A stretch of 64,000 nt of DNA from Apodemus sylvaticus (GCF_947179515.1 NC_067495.1:62107127-62171126); one strand, 5' to 3'. Positions 11,491 through 21,822 are shown, counted from the stretch's first letter. Numbers and translations: made by a program. The notes: generated by a model from the sequence alone, not told the origin.

Positions 11491-11712
11491 AAGCAATTCT
11501 CAACCTTCCTAAAGCTGCAACTCCTTAATGCAGTTCCTCATATTGTTGTAACCCTCAACCATAAACTCACTTTTGTTGCTACTTCATAACTGTAATGTTG
11601 CTACTGAATTGTAATGTGAATATCTGTGTTTTCTGATGGTCTTAGGCAGCCTCTGTGAAATGGCTGTTTGATCACACAAAGAGGTCAAGACTCACAGGTT
11701 AACGACTGCTGA
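11491..11712. mobile_element. URR1 hAT-Charlie MITE
   Basis: The element starts TTCTCAACCTTCCTAA and ends in the inverted counterpart GGTTAACGACTGCT. The interior has GTTCCTCATATTGTTG and GCTACTTCATAACTGTAAT, as in the rodent URR1 non-autonomous hAT transposon. It carries no transposase. Confidence 0.8.
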
Positions 11713-11965
11713 TATTGATGAGACTGACAGAGAGGGTATATAATTGCAGAGGGAAATGAAAATAGCAGAAAGAACAAAAAAAGAGAGAGAGAAAACCATC
11801 TTTAGAGTGTCTTGATTCCTAGAAAACAGCGTTTTAATTTGCATGGGCTCCAACTCTTCTCTGGTTCCCACAAAACAGGAGTCCATGAGTGAAGGCCCCT
11901 TAAACCATAGTAGCCAAGATGTAGACAAATCCCTTTTTATCCTTTAGTTTTAAGATACTTTTCCT

Positions 11966-12103
11966 GCCTGGTGTGGTGGCACATACCTTAAACCCCATCA
12001 CTCAGGAGGCTGAGACAGGCTGCTCTCTGTGAGAGGCCAGCCTGGTCTACTAAGGACATTGAGAGCTGTGCAACAGAGAGGCCATGTTTCAAAAAAAAAA
12101 TGT
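11966..12103 (+). mobile_element. B1 SINE (cluster copy 1)
   Basis: B1 body with GGTGTGGTGGCACATACC and CAGCCTGGTCTACTAAGG, ending in a poly(A) tail. Confidence 0.85.
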
Positions 12104-12256
12104 TTCTTTTGGTTTTTCAAGACAGGCTTTCTCTGTGTAGCCCTAGCTGTCTTAGGACCCTCTGTAGACTGTGCTGCCATGGAACTCAAGAGAGACATCT
12201 GCTTTTGACCCCACCCCCACAGTACTGGGATTAAAGATGTACTCATGCCCACCTCA
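12104..12256 (-). mobile_element. B1 SINE (cluster copy 2)
   Basis: Reversed B1, directly tail-to-tail with copy 1. Confidence 0.85.
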
Positions 12257-12270
12257 AAAAGATTCCCCCC

Positions 12271-12424
12271 TGCCAGGCAGTGGTGACCCACATCTGTAAT
12301 CCCAGCACTCTGGGAAGCAAAGGCAGGCAGATTTCTGAGTTCGAGGCCAGCCTGGTCTACAGAGTGAGTTCCAGGACAGCCAGGGCTACACAGAGAAACC
12401 CTGTCTCGAAAAAAAACAAATTAA
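12271..12424 (+). mobile_element. B1 SINE (cluster copy 3, young)
   Basis: Close to the B1_Mm consensus (GAGTTCGAGGCCAGCCTGGT, then GAGAAACCCTGTCTCG), with an A-rich tail. Confidence 0.92.
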
Positions 12425-12439
12425 AAAGATTCCCCCCTT

Positions 12440-12583
12440 TTTCCCTTTTGAGATAGGGTCTCTCCATATTGCCCAGCGTCTACTGGAACTATGTAGACCA
12501 GGGCAGCCTCAAACTCACAAAGATCCTCCTGCCTCAGGTTCCTGAGTGCTGGGATTAAAGATATGAGCTACCATGCTTGGCAA
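12440..12583 (-). mobile_element. B1 SINE (cluster copy 4)
   Basis: Reversed, moderately diverged B1 ending GGGATTAAAGATATGAGC. Confidence 0.82.
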
Positions 12584-13194
12584 AGGAAAAAGAAAATTTC
12601 CAAAGTAACATTTGTGAGCAATCTCACACACAACAACAAATTTTACACAGATTTCTGATCCTGAACTAACTGCATTGAACCCATTCCGGGAATTTATCTT
12701 AATTCAAGGGAATGGGTGCCAAATCAAAGCAACTTTTCCAAACTAGAGAGGGCTCAGGCATTAGACCTCACTACCTGGAACTAAGTCTGCCATGGACCTT
12801 TTAGGGATTAAGAGTACTGGGCAGAATCAGCTTCCCTTCCTGTTCTCCCTAGCCCGTCAAGACCCGGGTAGGTGCCTTCGATTTGGTAAATGCTGCCCTC
12901 CTGTAGTTTCTACAACCACTGTAGCCCAGGCTTTGCCCCACCCCTTTTCAGGCTTGCAGAGGGGGAAAAAAGCTCAGAGAAGACCCCGCCCTTTCACAGA
13001 GCTGTATGACATGTTTAGAATATGGCTGATAACTAAGACAAATGTGCTTGCGAACTGGGGAAAAAAAAAAAAAAACAACTTGGAATCCTGACAGCTTTCT
13101 GATTATCTGGCCCCATGATGGCTGTCCCTATTCTTCTAGGCTAGTCTTTCGTTTTAGTGCTCTAAAGTGGCCATGTGACCTTGACAGCAAACGC
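12584..13194. other. Single-copy intergenic DNA
   Basis: Nothing is recognised except an A-run at about 13061-13075. It leads into the CpG-rich block. Confidence 0.55.
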
Positions 13195-13611
13195 CATCTT
13201 CTTGCCAGGGGGCCTGCGCGCGTCTGCAGCCTTGGCTGCCGCCAGCGCCCAAGCTTTTCGGATCTCAGCAGCTTTAGACCGCCTCCCAAGACCCCTTTTC
13301 CGGTCTGCGAGGCCTGAGAGACTCCCAGATCATTGGTGGAGAAAGCGTGATTGACACCATCCGCGTCTAATGACTGACCAGTTCTTGCCCAGCTCTGATG
13401 ACTAGTTCCGCTTCCTTTCCCAGAGTCTTTTTGATGACTCATCCCTCTGCCTTAGCAAGGTGGCCTTTCCCGGCCCCGCCCCTGCTGCCCGCCACCCTCC
13501 GCCCCCGCCAAAGAGAAGGAGCTTCGGGAATTTTATCTGAAGGCGCGCGCGCGCCCCCGTGTGCCCCCCATTCTCCACCCCGCCCCCCCCCCCCCCCCCC
13601 GCCGCCGCCGA

Positions 13612-13658
<47 letters not shown>

Positions 13659-13740
13659 CGCGCGCGTACTTGAAGCTAAAACACTATTTCCGCACGGGAA
13701 GGAGGCTCATTTCCATATAAGGAGCTTAACCCCTCACTGA
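13195..13740 (+). promoter_or_regulatory. CpG-rich promoter-like block
   Basis: This block is far richer in CpG than its surroundings (13,209-13,370 and 13,475-13,610). It contains GC boxes (GGCCCCGCCCC near 13,474; GCCCCCGCC near 13,502), an ETS-like cluster CCGCTTCCTTTCC near 13,408, a palindromic AP-1 site ATGACTCAT (13,434-13,442) and a perfect CArG box CCATATAAGG (13,713-13,722), which also contains a TATA-like ATATAA. Whether it drives a transcript is inference. Confidence 0.5.
13583..13666. repeat. C18 run, (GCC)n, then (TG)19(CG)8 tract
   Basis: A run of 18 C (13,583-13,600) is followed by GCC units, then TG units (13,613-13,650), then CG units (13,651-13,666). Alternating purine-pyrimidine DNA of this kind readily adopts Z-DNA. 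Confidence 0.95.
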
Positions 13741-15220
13741 CTTCGAGGTTTCTATTTTACAAGTTGGAGGCTGGGGGAAGGAAAAGAGATTGGGGGAGGG
13801 GGGTGCCTCAGCTTCCAGTTCAGCCCCAGATTGCAGTGGGTCGGCTTTCTGCTCCAGCTGCCAGCCACACGGAGGGAGGAGCCTGGGAAGGTGGGGTTAG
13901 CTGGAGGCTTACTGATCAATCTGTAGGTCTCTGGGGACATACGTGTCAATTGCATAGGACAACCTTAATAAAAAGTGGAATCCTAAAAAGGAATCTAGCC
14001 TTCGGTAGATAATGGAGAAAATAGAGAACCCAGGCGGGGCTAAGAAGCTGCTGGACTCAGATGAAAAAAATGGGTGTTCGCCTGAGCCAGGGGCCCTAGC
14101 CATGTCATCCTCGTTCCTGCGTGCCCTCACGGCATGTTTTCCTGGACTGGGTTAAATGAAGCCAGAGGATGTGTAAAGGAAGCTGGCTACACTTGTCTCC
14201 TTTAGGCTGCTCCTGGAGTCTCATTTGCTTTTTAGTGCCCAGTCATTACTTCTCTGCCAAGTTTCTTATCCCACAGGTAAAGCTGCCTTGAAAGTAGCGG
14301 TGTAGTCTAGGTTTTAATAGACTCGGTGTGCAGTAAACACCCTGAGCATTGCATTAAAGGATGGAGATTTCCGAACCGCATGCATTGAGGTGTGGTAATT
14401 GGGTGGGGGCTGAGTTTGTATCTTCCATGGTGGAGAATATTTGCAGCTTGAGGATACAAGCAAGGTGGCAAGAGATCCTAGCACCTTCCTTTGTAGCATC
14501 TCCAGCTATCCCTGCAGAGGCCCCTGAGCTGAATCCTATCCACAGTTCATTTGATTGTCCAGGCTTGCCCCTATAACCTCTGCCTGGAATGTAGCCAAGG
14601 AACAGGAAAGAGGCAGCATGACTTTGTCCATGCTGAGGTAATGAGTAAATGGAGACACAAATCCTACCTATCCCTCCTTGGCTTTTGTTTCCAATTTCTA
14701 CCATTTCAGAAATCAGCACACAAATGGCAGAAATTTAGACTTTTTCCATTGCACTGTGATCCTCTGCCAGGATGCTGGGCTGTGGTGTATCCCCCTAGCA
14801 ACTGGAATAGTCTACTAAGAGACTTGTACCCTTGTCTTATGCTATCAGACTATTTAACTGCTTCCAGTTTTTCCTCTTTATTGTAAAGTATTTCTCCACC
14901 CACTGCCTTGCCTTTGTTAGTCTACTTGCTCTGATGGTCAAAGACAACAAGGGTTGAGTGACACTGAAACTGTAGAAGGTTAACACATGATGGATGAGAG
15001 ACTGGGGAGCAGGCAGGTGTGAAAAAGAGGCAATCACAATGTTTCATACTAGCTACATATGTGGGAGTAGTGCTAGTGGGGGGAGCAGGTAATCACAGTA
15101 AGTACAATGATTGTGGCAATTGTCAGTCTTAGATGTTTCTAGGCAGATTGGGAATTACAGAACCATTGGCTTTCAACTGTAAGACACTTCCTAGAAGAAG
15201 TTGCATTCATTTTACATATG
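13741..15220. other. Single-copy DNA downstream of the CpG-rich block
   Basis: No repeat is recognised except the internal duplicated segment at 14,708-14,853. A strong splice-donor match CAG|GTAAAG lies at 14,276/14,277. No convincing protein is encoded. Confidence 0.5.
14708..14853 (+). repeat. Direct-repeat copy A of a 145-bp segment
   Basis: The best shared runs with copy B at 16,463-16,610 are CTGGGCTGTGGTGTA and CTACTAAGAGACTT. The copies are in the same orientation about 1.76 kb apart. Confidence 0.8.
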
Positions 15221-15224
15221 TACT

Positions 15225-15395
15225 AATTTGTGTGTGTGTGTGTGTGTGTGTGCATGCCATTGCACAGGTGTGGAGGTCAGAAGACAACTTTAGGGAGTTC
15301 TTTCCTTTTACCATATGGGGCTCTAGGGAAAAGAACTCACGTTGTCAGGCTTGGTGGAAGGTGCCTTTAGATAATGAGCCTACTTGTTTTCCAAG
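15225..15395 (-). mobile_element. B3 SINE with (TG)n
   Basis: A TG tract (about 15,231-15,252) is followed by reversed B3 (GGTGTGGAGGTCAGAAGACA, then AGGCTTGGTGGAAGGTGCC). Confidence 0.75.
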
Positions 15396-15424
15396 ATGTG
15401 ATATTTAAGAAATAGCCCAACAGA

Positions 15425-15620
15425 AGCTGGAAGGTGGGTTGCTCATTAAAAGCAGTCTTCCACTGGACAAGGGTACAATTCCCAGTACACACATACAGTT
15501 GGCAGGCGCGTATAACTCCAATTCCAGGGACGCTGGTGCCCTCTTCTGGCCTCTTCAGGTACTGTATGCACTTGGTACACAGGCATACAAGCAAGCAAAA
15601 CACCAATTCACACAAAAATT
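15425..15620 (+). mobile_element. B3 SINE
   Basis: Diverged head, then ATAACTCCAATTCCAGGGA and GTGCCCTCTTCTGGCCTC. Confidence 0.8.
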
Positions 15621-15624
15621 TTAA

Positions 15625-15845
15625 AGGGGATGGTGGTGACAAGATCATTAATTAAGAACACTTTTTTTTTTTTTGCAGAGAACCTGGATTAAGTTGCCAG
15701 CACCCACTCGGTACTTATAGGCGTCCATATCTTCAGTCCCAGGAGTTCCAACACCTTCGGAATTAGGAGGGTACCTGGAGCGCTCACGCTGCCCAGACAT
15801 ACATGTGAGCAAAACACTCATACACGTAAATAAATCTTAATTTTT
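15625..15845 (+). mobile_element. B3 SINE, diverged, with internal T-run
   Basis: B2-family body (GCAGAGAACCTGGATTAAG, then AGCACCCACTCGGTACT) ending in AAATAAATCTTAA. Confidence 0.7.
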
Positions 15846-15991
15846 AAATTTTAATTTATTTAATGTATATGAGTGCCAGAAAAGGGCATCAGATCCCATT
15901 ACAGATGGTTGTGAGCCACCATGTGACTCTGAACCCAGGACCTTTGGAAGAGCAGACAGGGCCCTTAACTACTGAGCCATCTCCCCAGCCT
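15846..15991 (-). mobile_element. B2 SINE, internally deleted
   Basis: Reversed B2 (GATGGTTGTGAGCCACCATG to GAGCCATCTCCCCAGCC), lacking part of the 3' region. Confidence 0.87.
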
Positions 15992-16027
15992 ATAAATTTT
16001 TTGAAAGAGCAAAATGAAAAGAAAAAA

Positions 16028-16211
16028 GTGCCGGGCGGTGGTGGCGCATGCCTGTAATCCCAGCACTCTGGGAGGCAGGGGCAGGCAGATTTCTGAGTTC
16101 AAGACCAGCCTGGTCTACAGAGTGAGTTCCAAGACAGCCAGGGCTACACAGAGAAACCCTGTCTGGAAAAAATCAAATCAAAAAAAGAAAAGAAAAGAAA
16201 GAAAAGAAAAA
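16028..16211 (+). mobile_element. B1 SINE
   Basis: B1_Mm-like copy starting GCCGGGCGGTGGTGGCGCAT, with a long AAAAG-rich tail. Confidence 0.93.
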
Positions 16212-16705
16212 AGTAGGTCAACAAGATGACCTTAAGGGTTTGCAACCTGAGGTGGAAGTGGGATTAGCAAGAATTGTTACTTCTCCTCCACCTTTCTAAC
16301 ATACATTGGATGAATGGTAATTCTGTCCTCAATACTGGAGATGTATAAGCAGTAGTTACAGGATACATCTTATGTGCCAGGTACTGTATTGTGTGCCTTA
16401 AGGACAAAGCCTTGGCTTAAGCTGACTCAATTTACAATGTTTTGGACAATCCAATGGGAAGAAACCAATACGCAAATAGTAGGAATTTTAACTTTTCCTA
16501 CTATACTGATGGGCTGTGGGATCCTGTCAGGATTCTGGGCTGTGGTGTAATCACCCTGGCAGCTGGAATATTCTACTAAGAGACTTATGTCCCTGTCTTC
16601 TGCTATTTAAACAATGGACACCAAAGAATCAAAATTCCCCAGTAATCTTTCCTATGCTAGGAGAAGGGAAAACGTGAAGTCCTGATGGCAGCCAAAGGAG
16701 GAACT
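16212..16705. other. Single-copy DNA including repeat copy B
   Basis: The interval holds the second copy of the 145-bp duplicated segment; otherwise nothing is recognised. Confidence 0.55.
16463..16610 (+). repeat. Direct-repeat copy B of a 145-bp segment
   Basis: Partner of copy A at 14,708-14,853. It has small indels and substitutions against A, so the duplication or insertion is old. Confidence 0.8.
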
Positions 16706-16708
16706 TGG

Positions 16709-16882
16709 TTTTTTTTTTGGGGGGGGGGGTTGGATTTGGTTTTTTGAGACAGGGTTTCTCTGTATAGCCCTGGCTGTCCTGGAGCTCACTCTGTAGACCA
16801 GGCTGGCCTCGAACTCAGAAATCCACCTGCCTCTGCCTCCCAGAGTGCTGAGATTACAGGTGTGCGCCACCACCGCCCGGCT
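16709..16882 (-). mobile_element. B1 SINE
   Basis: A T-run, a G-run, then reversed B1 ending GCGCCACCACCGCCCGGC. Confidence 0.93.
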
Positions 16883-17369
16883 GGGGAGGAACTTGTTTAC
16901 CAGGAAAATATTCCATATAGTTCTGGTAATATATCAGACCATCTTGTTGGACAGACCGAGTCAAACCACACCTTCAAAGGGCTACTTAGGTATATATACA
17001 TGCCTCTTGCCCTTCACTGGAGTCATGTCAGCACCTCAGAAAATGGATTTGGTGGGGTCATTGGACCCTTTATTTGTTTAACTTCTCAAAGTGATCACAT
17101 TGAATAAATCTCCTTTCTCAGCTTTCTCTAAAACTTGTCTCTAGTTGGTGTTGGAGACAAGTAGCTCCGTCTAGCTTGTTGAGGTTGCCAGAGGTGCAGC
17201 AGCTTTCCCTAAGAACTCCTGTTAACAGTGGAAGTGAGCCCAGCTCCTAATCAGCTGAAGATTCATGATCATCGGGGAGAACAGTAGGATTCCACAGTAT
17301 ATTGAACTATGGTGTTTGCTAGGTTCAGTATATCATGGACCTTTTCAACCTAGGATGTTTCCAACTTAT
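16883..17369. other. Single-copy intergenic DNA
   Basis: Nothing is recognised. Confidence 0.55.
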
Positions 17370-17452
17370 GAGTTTGGATTGGAGCTCCTGACCTTTCTGC
17401 TTCTGCTCTGACTGTTGGGTTTACAGTCTGTGTCACCATGCTTAGCTATTTG
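17370..17452 (-). mobile_element. Old B1/PB1 fragment
   Basis: Weak reversed B1 match (GAGCTCCTGACCTTTCTGC, then GTGTCACCATGCTTAGC). Confidence 0.45.
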
Positions 17453-17474
17453 TCACTTAGCTCCCATGGTGGAG

Positions 17475-17555
17475 CTAGGGATGTAGTTCAGTAGATAGCA
17501 GTTGCCTAGCATGTGTGAGGCCCAGGGTTCAATCTGCAGCACCACAAATAAATCA
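17475..17555 (+). mobile_element. ID SINE
   Basis: tRNA-Ala-like BC1/ID body: GAGCTAGGGATGTAGTTCAG, CCTAGCATGTGTGAGGCC and GGGTTCAATCTGCAGCACC. Confidence 0.85.
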
Positions 17556-17570
17556 CAGTGATCTTCTGAC

Positions 17571-17606
17571 GGTATTATTATTGTTGTTGTTGTTGTTGTT
17601 GTTGTT
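17571..17606. repeat. (TTG)n microsatellite
   Basis: TTA/TTG triplets form the reversed tail of the outer B1. Confidence 0.9.
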
Positions 17607-17955
17607 TTTCAAGACAGGGTTTTGCTAGGTGGTGGTAGCGCACACCTGTAATCCCAGCACTCTGGGAGGCAGAGGCAGGCAGATTTCTGAGTTTGAGGCC
17701 AGCCTTGTCGACAGAGTGAGTTCCAGGACAGCCAGGGCTACACAGAGAAACCCTGTCTTGAAAAAACCAAATCCAAAAAACAAAACAAAACAAAAAAACA
17801 AAAAACAAACCCCCAAACCAGCAACAACAAAAAAAAGACAGGGTTTCTCTGTGTAACTGAGCCCTGGCTGTCCTAGAATTTAGTGAGTAATTTGTAGACC
17901 AGGCTATAGGCTGGCCTTGAACTCATAGAGATTCACCTGCCTCTGATGGTTTAGG
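17607..17955 (-). mobile_element. B1 SINE split by a younger B1
   Basis: The outer reversed B1 starts at 17,607 and continues at about 17,835-17,955. The insertion point is flanked by a repeat AGACAGGGTTT (about 17,612 and 17,836), a target-site duplication. Confidence 0.8.
17626..17834 (+). mobile_element. B1 SINE nested in B1
   Basis: Young B1 (CGCACACCTGTAATCCCAGC) with a complex A/C-rich tail, inserted in the opposite orientation to its host. Confidence 0.92.
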
Positions 17956-17969
17956 TATTGTTATACTGC

Positions 17970-18112
17970 CTTTTTTGACAGAGGGTTTCTCTGTATAGCC
18001 CTGGCTGTCCTGGAATTTGCTCTGTAGACCAGGCTGGCCTCATGTTCACAGAGATCTACTGACCTCTGCCTCCCAAGTACTGGAATTGAAGGTGTGCCCT
18101 ACCACAGCCATC
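17970..18112 (-). mobile_element. B1 SINE
   Basis: Reversed B1 from GAGGGTTTCTCTGTATAGCC to GTGTGCCCTACCACAGCC. Confidence 0.87.
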
Positions 18113-18120
18113 TTATCTCT

Positions 18121-18288
18121 CTTATTTTTTAAAAAAATATTTATTTTGTTATTTTTATGTGTCTGTCTGTGTGTGTATGCTGTCTAAGCACACATTCCTT
18201 GTAGAAGCCAGAAGAGAACATTAGGCCCCCTAGAACTAGAGTGCTTGTGAGCCCCCTGAAGTGGGTGCTGAGCCATCTCTCCAGCCCT
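18121..18288 (-). mobile_element. B3 SINE
   Basis: Reversed B2-family copy ending GCTGAGCCATCTCTCCAGCC, with an internal deletion. Confidence 0.8.
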
Positions 18289-18416
18289 ATCCTGTCCATT
18301 TTCCAGGTAATAAAGCTGTGAGTCAAAGAGATAAAGTGACCTGATACAAGATCATTAGAATGTTTGTAAGCAGAAAAGTTGGGATTCGAACACTGGCAGT
18401 CACAATGTAAAGCCTA
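18289..18416 (-). mobile_element. MIR SINE
   Basis: Reversed MIR core: CATTTTCCAGGTAATAAAGC, AGATAAAGTGACCTGATAC and GTTGGGATTCGAACACTGGC. Confidence 0.75.
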
Positions 18417-18734
18417 TGGTGATGGTTTGTATATGCTTGGCCCAGGGAGTGGCAGTATTAGGAGGTGTGGCCTTGGAATAGATGTGTCACTCTAGGTGTG
18501 GGCTATAATACCCTAGTCCGAGATGCATGGAAGTCCTAGCTAGCAGCTTCAGATGAAGATGTAGACCTCTCAGCTCCTCCTGCACCAGGCCTGCCTGGAT
18601 GCTGCAGTGCTTCCTGCCTTGATGATAATGGACTGAACCTCTGAACCTGTAAGCCAGCCCCAATTAAATGTGTCCTTATAAGAGCTGCCTTGGCCATGGT
18701 GTCTGTTCACAGCAGTAAAACCCTAATGAAAACA
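18417..18734 (+). mobile_element. Solo MaLR LTR, ORR1 type
   Basis: Near-complete 318-bp LTR starting TGGTGATGGTTTGTATATGC and ending CCTAATGAAAACA. It contains GATGATAATGGACTGAACC and CAGCCCCAATTAAATG. A possible imperfect target duplication is CCTAT/CTTAT. There is no coding region. Confidence 0.85.
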
Positions 18735-19449
18735 CTTATGAATGTAATTAGAATGTTCTTTTCAGTCTTCTAGTTGGGAAGTTATAGAAATAGGATCCAT
18801 GCTGCAACAAGAGAAAGCAGAGCAGGGAGAGTCAGAAATTTAAGAGCACATAGATGGGCTGGGCCAGGGTAAAGCAGAAGATCCCAGAAGTAGCAGCAGA
18901 GCCCCTGGTTGTCTGCTTTGGCAGTCAGGCAGACCAAACATGTGGGTGTGCAGAATGCCCAGAGGGAGCCCAGACAGGCAGGTGGGAGTGGTTCGCAGCT
19001 GCAGTATCTGGCAGCCAGTGACAGAGGCCCTGCCTTGGGGTCTGGGCTTCTAGAACAGGATGTCAAAAGGTCTAGCAAGAACTAGATGGAGCATTATTGC
19101 TATAAAAACAGAGGTACTTCACAGGACACCAGGGTAGGACTTGACTTGGGAACATCAGACTAGATGCTCAAGGTAGGGGCTTTTATCCAATAGACAAGAA
19201 ATAGCCCAGTTACTAAAACTAAGGACCAGCTTCATCAATTAACCTTTCCAACTACTGATTTTCTCTCCAACAATTTTTTTGGCACTTATGTTCCAAATGC
19301 TGTGCCAGGAACCTGGCCAAGGCACATTCTGATAAAGGGGTAAAACCTGTAAAGCAGGCATGTGTAATGCTGTGACACGGTCTGACTTAGAGGTACAGAC
19401 TGACAGGGTGTGGAAGGGAGAGAGTTTAAAAAGATGATATTGATCACTA
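18735..19449. other. Single-copy intergenic DNA
   Basis: No gene or repeat is recognised. A 98-codon reverse frame (18,782-19,078) has no family features. Confidence 0.5.
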
Positions 19450-19502
19450 ATTGGAGGCCAGCCTGGGATGCATGGTAGGAGCCTGTCTCAGAAAACATAT
19501 AT
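19450..19502 (+). mobile_element. B1 SINE fragment
   Basis: Short B1 piece (GAGGCCAGCCTGGGATGC, then CTGTCTCAGAAAA). Confidence 0.6.
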
Positions 19503-19694
19503 GATAGGTAGTGAGATAGCTTGGCAGGTAAAGGCACTTGTAGCAACCCAGAGGACTGGAGTTCTATCCCCAGGACCCACATGGTAGAAAAAGAAAACCG
19601 ACTACAAGTTGTGCTCTGATCTCCGTCTCTCTGTGTCTGTCTGTCTGTCTGTCTCTCTCTCTGTCTCTCTCTCTCTGTCTCTGTCTCTCTCTCA

Positions 19695-19751
<57 letters not shown>

Positions 19752-19782
19752 GCGCACTAAATATAAGAAAAGAAAGAAATGG
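19503..19782 (+). mobile_element. B3 SINE carrying a (CT)n(CA)n tract
   Basis: B3 body (GGCAGGTAAAGGCACTTG, then CCCAGGACCCACATGGTAG). Its 3' part expanded into CT/CTGT and CA units at about 19,618-19,750. Confidence 0.8.
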
Positions 19783-19784
19783 AG

Positions 19785-19968
19785 AGCCGGGTTCCTTAGG
19801 AGCACTTGCTCTTTCAGAGGACTCAAGTTTCTTTCCCAGCGTGCACATAGGTCAGTTCACGCCCTTTTGTAAGTCCACATTCAAGGGATCTGACACCCTC
19901 TTCTGGCTTCATTGGGAACAGCATACCCAGATGCATAGACATAAATACAATAAACCGAAAAAGAAAAC
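19785..19968 (+). mobile_element. B2-family SINE
   Basis: Diverged body with AGGGATCTGACACCCTCTTC and the tail ATAGACATAAATACAATAAA. Confidence 0.75.
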
Positions 19969-20401
19969 ATACACCAACCTGTGTATGTGTGTACGTTCGT
20001 GTACTGTTGTGTCCTAGGACATTAAATAAGAAACAGTTTCCCACATCCAACGTGTGCCAAAACAATGGCCAAAGCACAAAACTTAGAAAGAGTGGGATTC
20101 CTTCCCCGTGTGGTGATGACTGAACAGTTTACACTGGGAAATTGGCATTTGAAAGGGAGCAGTGGGGCACTTGAGTCTGAAGCAGCGCAGAGGTCTGGAT
20201 ATGAAAGGCTTTTGTGGGTGCTGCTGAAGATCTTGCATTTTTTTCCCCAAAACGGAAGCCAGGTGTAGTCTCTATATCAGTGAATGATTGGGTTGTATCT
20301 TGGTATTTTAGGAAAACCACATTGAAAACATTATCCAGAATCACTGGAAACAAGTAAGTCTCTCAGGATGTTACTCCAGTTGTGTAAGGGGTCTGGTGGG
20401 G
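19969..20401. other. Single-copy intergenic DNA
   Basis: Nothing is recognised. Confidence 0.55.
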
Positions 20402-20642
20402 AGAAGGGAGGCTGGCTCAGGGGTTAAGAGCGCTGGCTGATCTTCCGGAGGACCCTGGACCAATTCCCAGCACCCACATGGTGATTCACAACTGTCTGGA
20501 ATTGCAGTTTCAGAATCTGCCTCCCTTCTCTGACATCCATAGGCACTGAGTGCACATGGTACACATACACAGGGACTATGACATGCACCCATGCACATGT
20601 GCACGCATATACAACCTAAATACATACATAAAAAATTAAAGG
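20402..20642 (+). mobile_element. B3 SINE
   Basis: Head GGCTGGCTCAGGGGTTAAG, body CAATTCCCAGCACCCACATG, tail CATACATAAAAAATTAAA. Confidence 0.85.
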
Positions 20643-21183
20643 AAGCTTGAACTAAGATTCTGATAAGTGAAGATTTATTTAGGAAAACGTTTCTGAGTGA
20701 GAATGGATATAACTTGATCATTGTGGTCAGTGACCAAGAAAGGTGTTGTTAATAACTTGAAAGGTTTTTTTTTTTCTTTGAGAAACTACTAATATAGTGA
20801 CATCTTTCACAAAGAGATTAAGGACTCTAGAATGGTGGAGCAGGTTTTTTTACTGGGAGGTAAGGAGGCAATTTGTGCTGTGGAAATACCCAGAATGTGC
20901 TACTATCCTTACGTGCTGAGGGGAACCTTCACTGAGCGATTTCTGTGGTTTGAAGACTCACACTATGACCGATTTCATGCCACCAATATGCTATTAATCC
21001 ATGCACAGATTTTTTTTTGAAATCTTACCAGTTAATCTCAGAAACCTATAGAAAGAACTGTATTGGGTACTTTGTAATACAAACTTTTTATGACGTTGCT
21101 TAAATTGGAGCCACACTATTGGCCCCCCAGAGAGAAGTTGATGGGGTCCTAAAATCACTAAGGCAAGATAAAGCAAGAGAAAT
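20643..21183. other. Single-copy intergenic DNA
   Basis: Nothing is recognised. Confidence 0.55.
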
Positions 21184-21262
21184 TACATGTAGCTTGGTGG
21201 CAGAGGGCTTGTCTAGCATACACAAGACCTTGAGTTTAGTAACCAGCACCATAGAACCAAAT
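21184..21262 (+). mobile_element. ID SINE
   Basis: Diverged ID (GTAGCTTGGTGGCAGAGGGC, then GTCTAGCATACACAAGACC). Confidence 0.7.
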
Positions 21263-21518
21263 TATGAGGAACTCAATGTACAATGAAGGCTTATTAGGGT
21301 TTTGTTTGGATGACAGCTGCTGAATCTAAGGACCTCCTGTCATTACCCAGTTTACTCATATGTACCCATAGCTAGTGCATCACATTTTGAGGAACACAGA
21401 TGGAACATTTTTGCTCTGCTTGATCCCTCTACAATTTAGAAACTCTTATCAAGTATTATTTCCACAACAATATAATGAACTGAATAAGTTCAATAAAGAT
21501 CTACCCACCCCATAACAA

Positions 21519-21822
21519 TGTAGTAGTGGCACATACCTTTGATTCCAGCATTCTGGAGGCAGAGGCTGGGATCTCCTCAATGGCTGTGCTGTGATTGTTC
21601 AATTAGGACAGTGGTTTTTGTTGGTTATCTTTACTTGGCTGCATGTGTTGTAAAGAGGAAATTCAAAGTATTTTTTTCCAAAATGTATTTTTACATGTTC
21701 AAATGGCATGTAGTAATCTCTACAATAGATATAGTATCTATGAGCTCAAGACCAGCCTGGTCTACAGAGCAGGTTCCAGGGCAGCTGGGCCTACACAGAG
21801 AAACCCTGTCTGGGGAAAAAGG
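21519..21822 (+). mobile_element. B1 SINE interrupted by about 165 bp
   Basis: The 5' half of B1 (GTGGCACATACCTTTGATTC) is at 21,519-21,570 and the 3' half (AAGACCAGCCTGGTCTACAG) at 21,738-21,822. The DNA between is not recognised. Confidence 0.7.

Noticed and set aside
14354..14719. 121-codon reverse frame near 14.5 kb
   Set aside because: No family features, and overlapping open frames on the other strand; not supported as coding.
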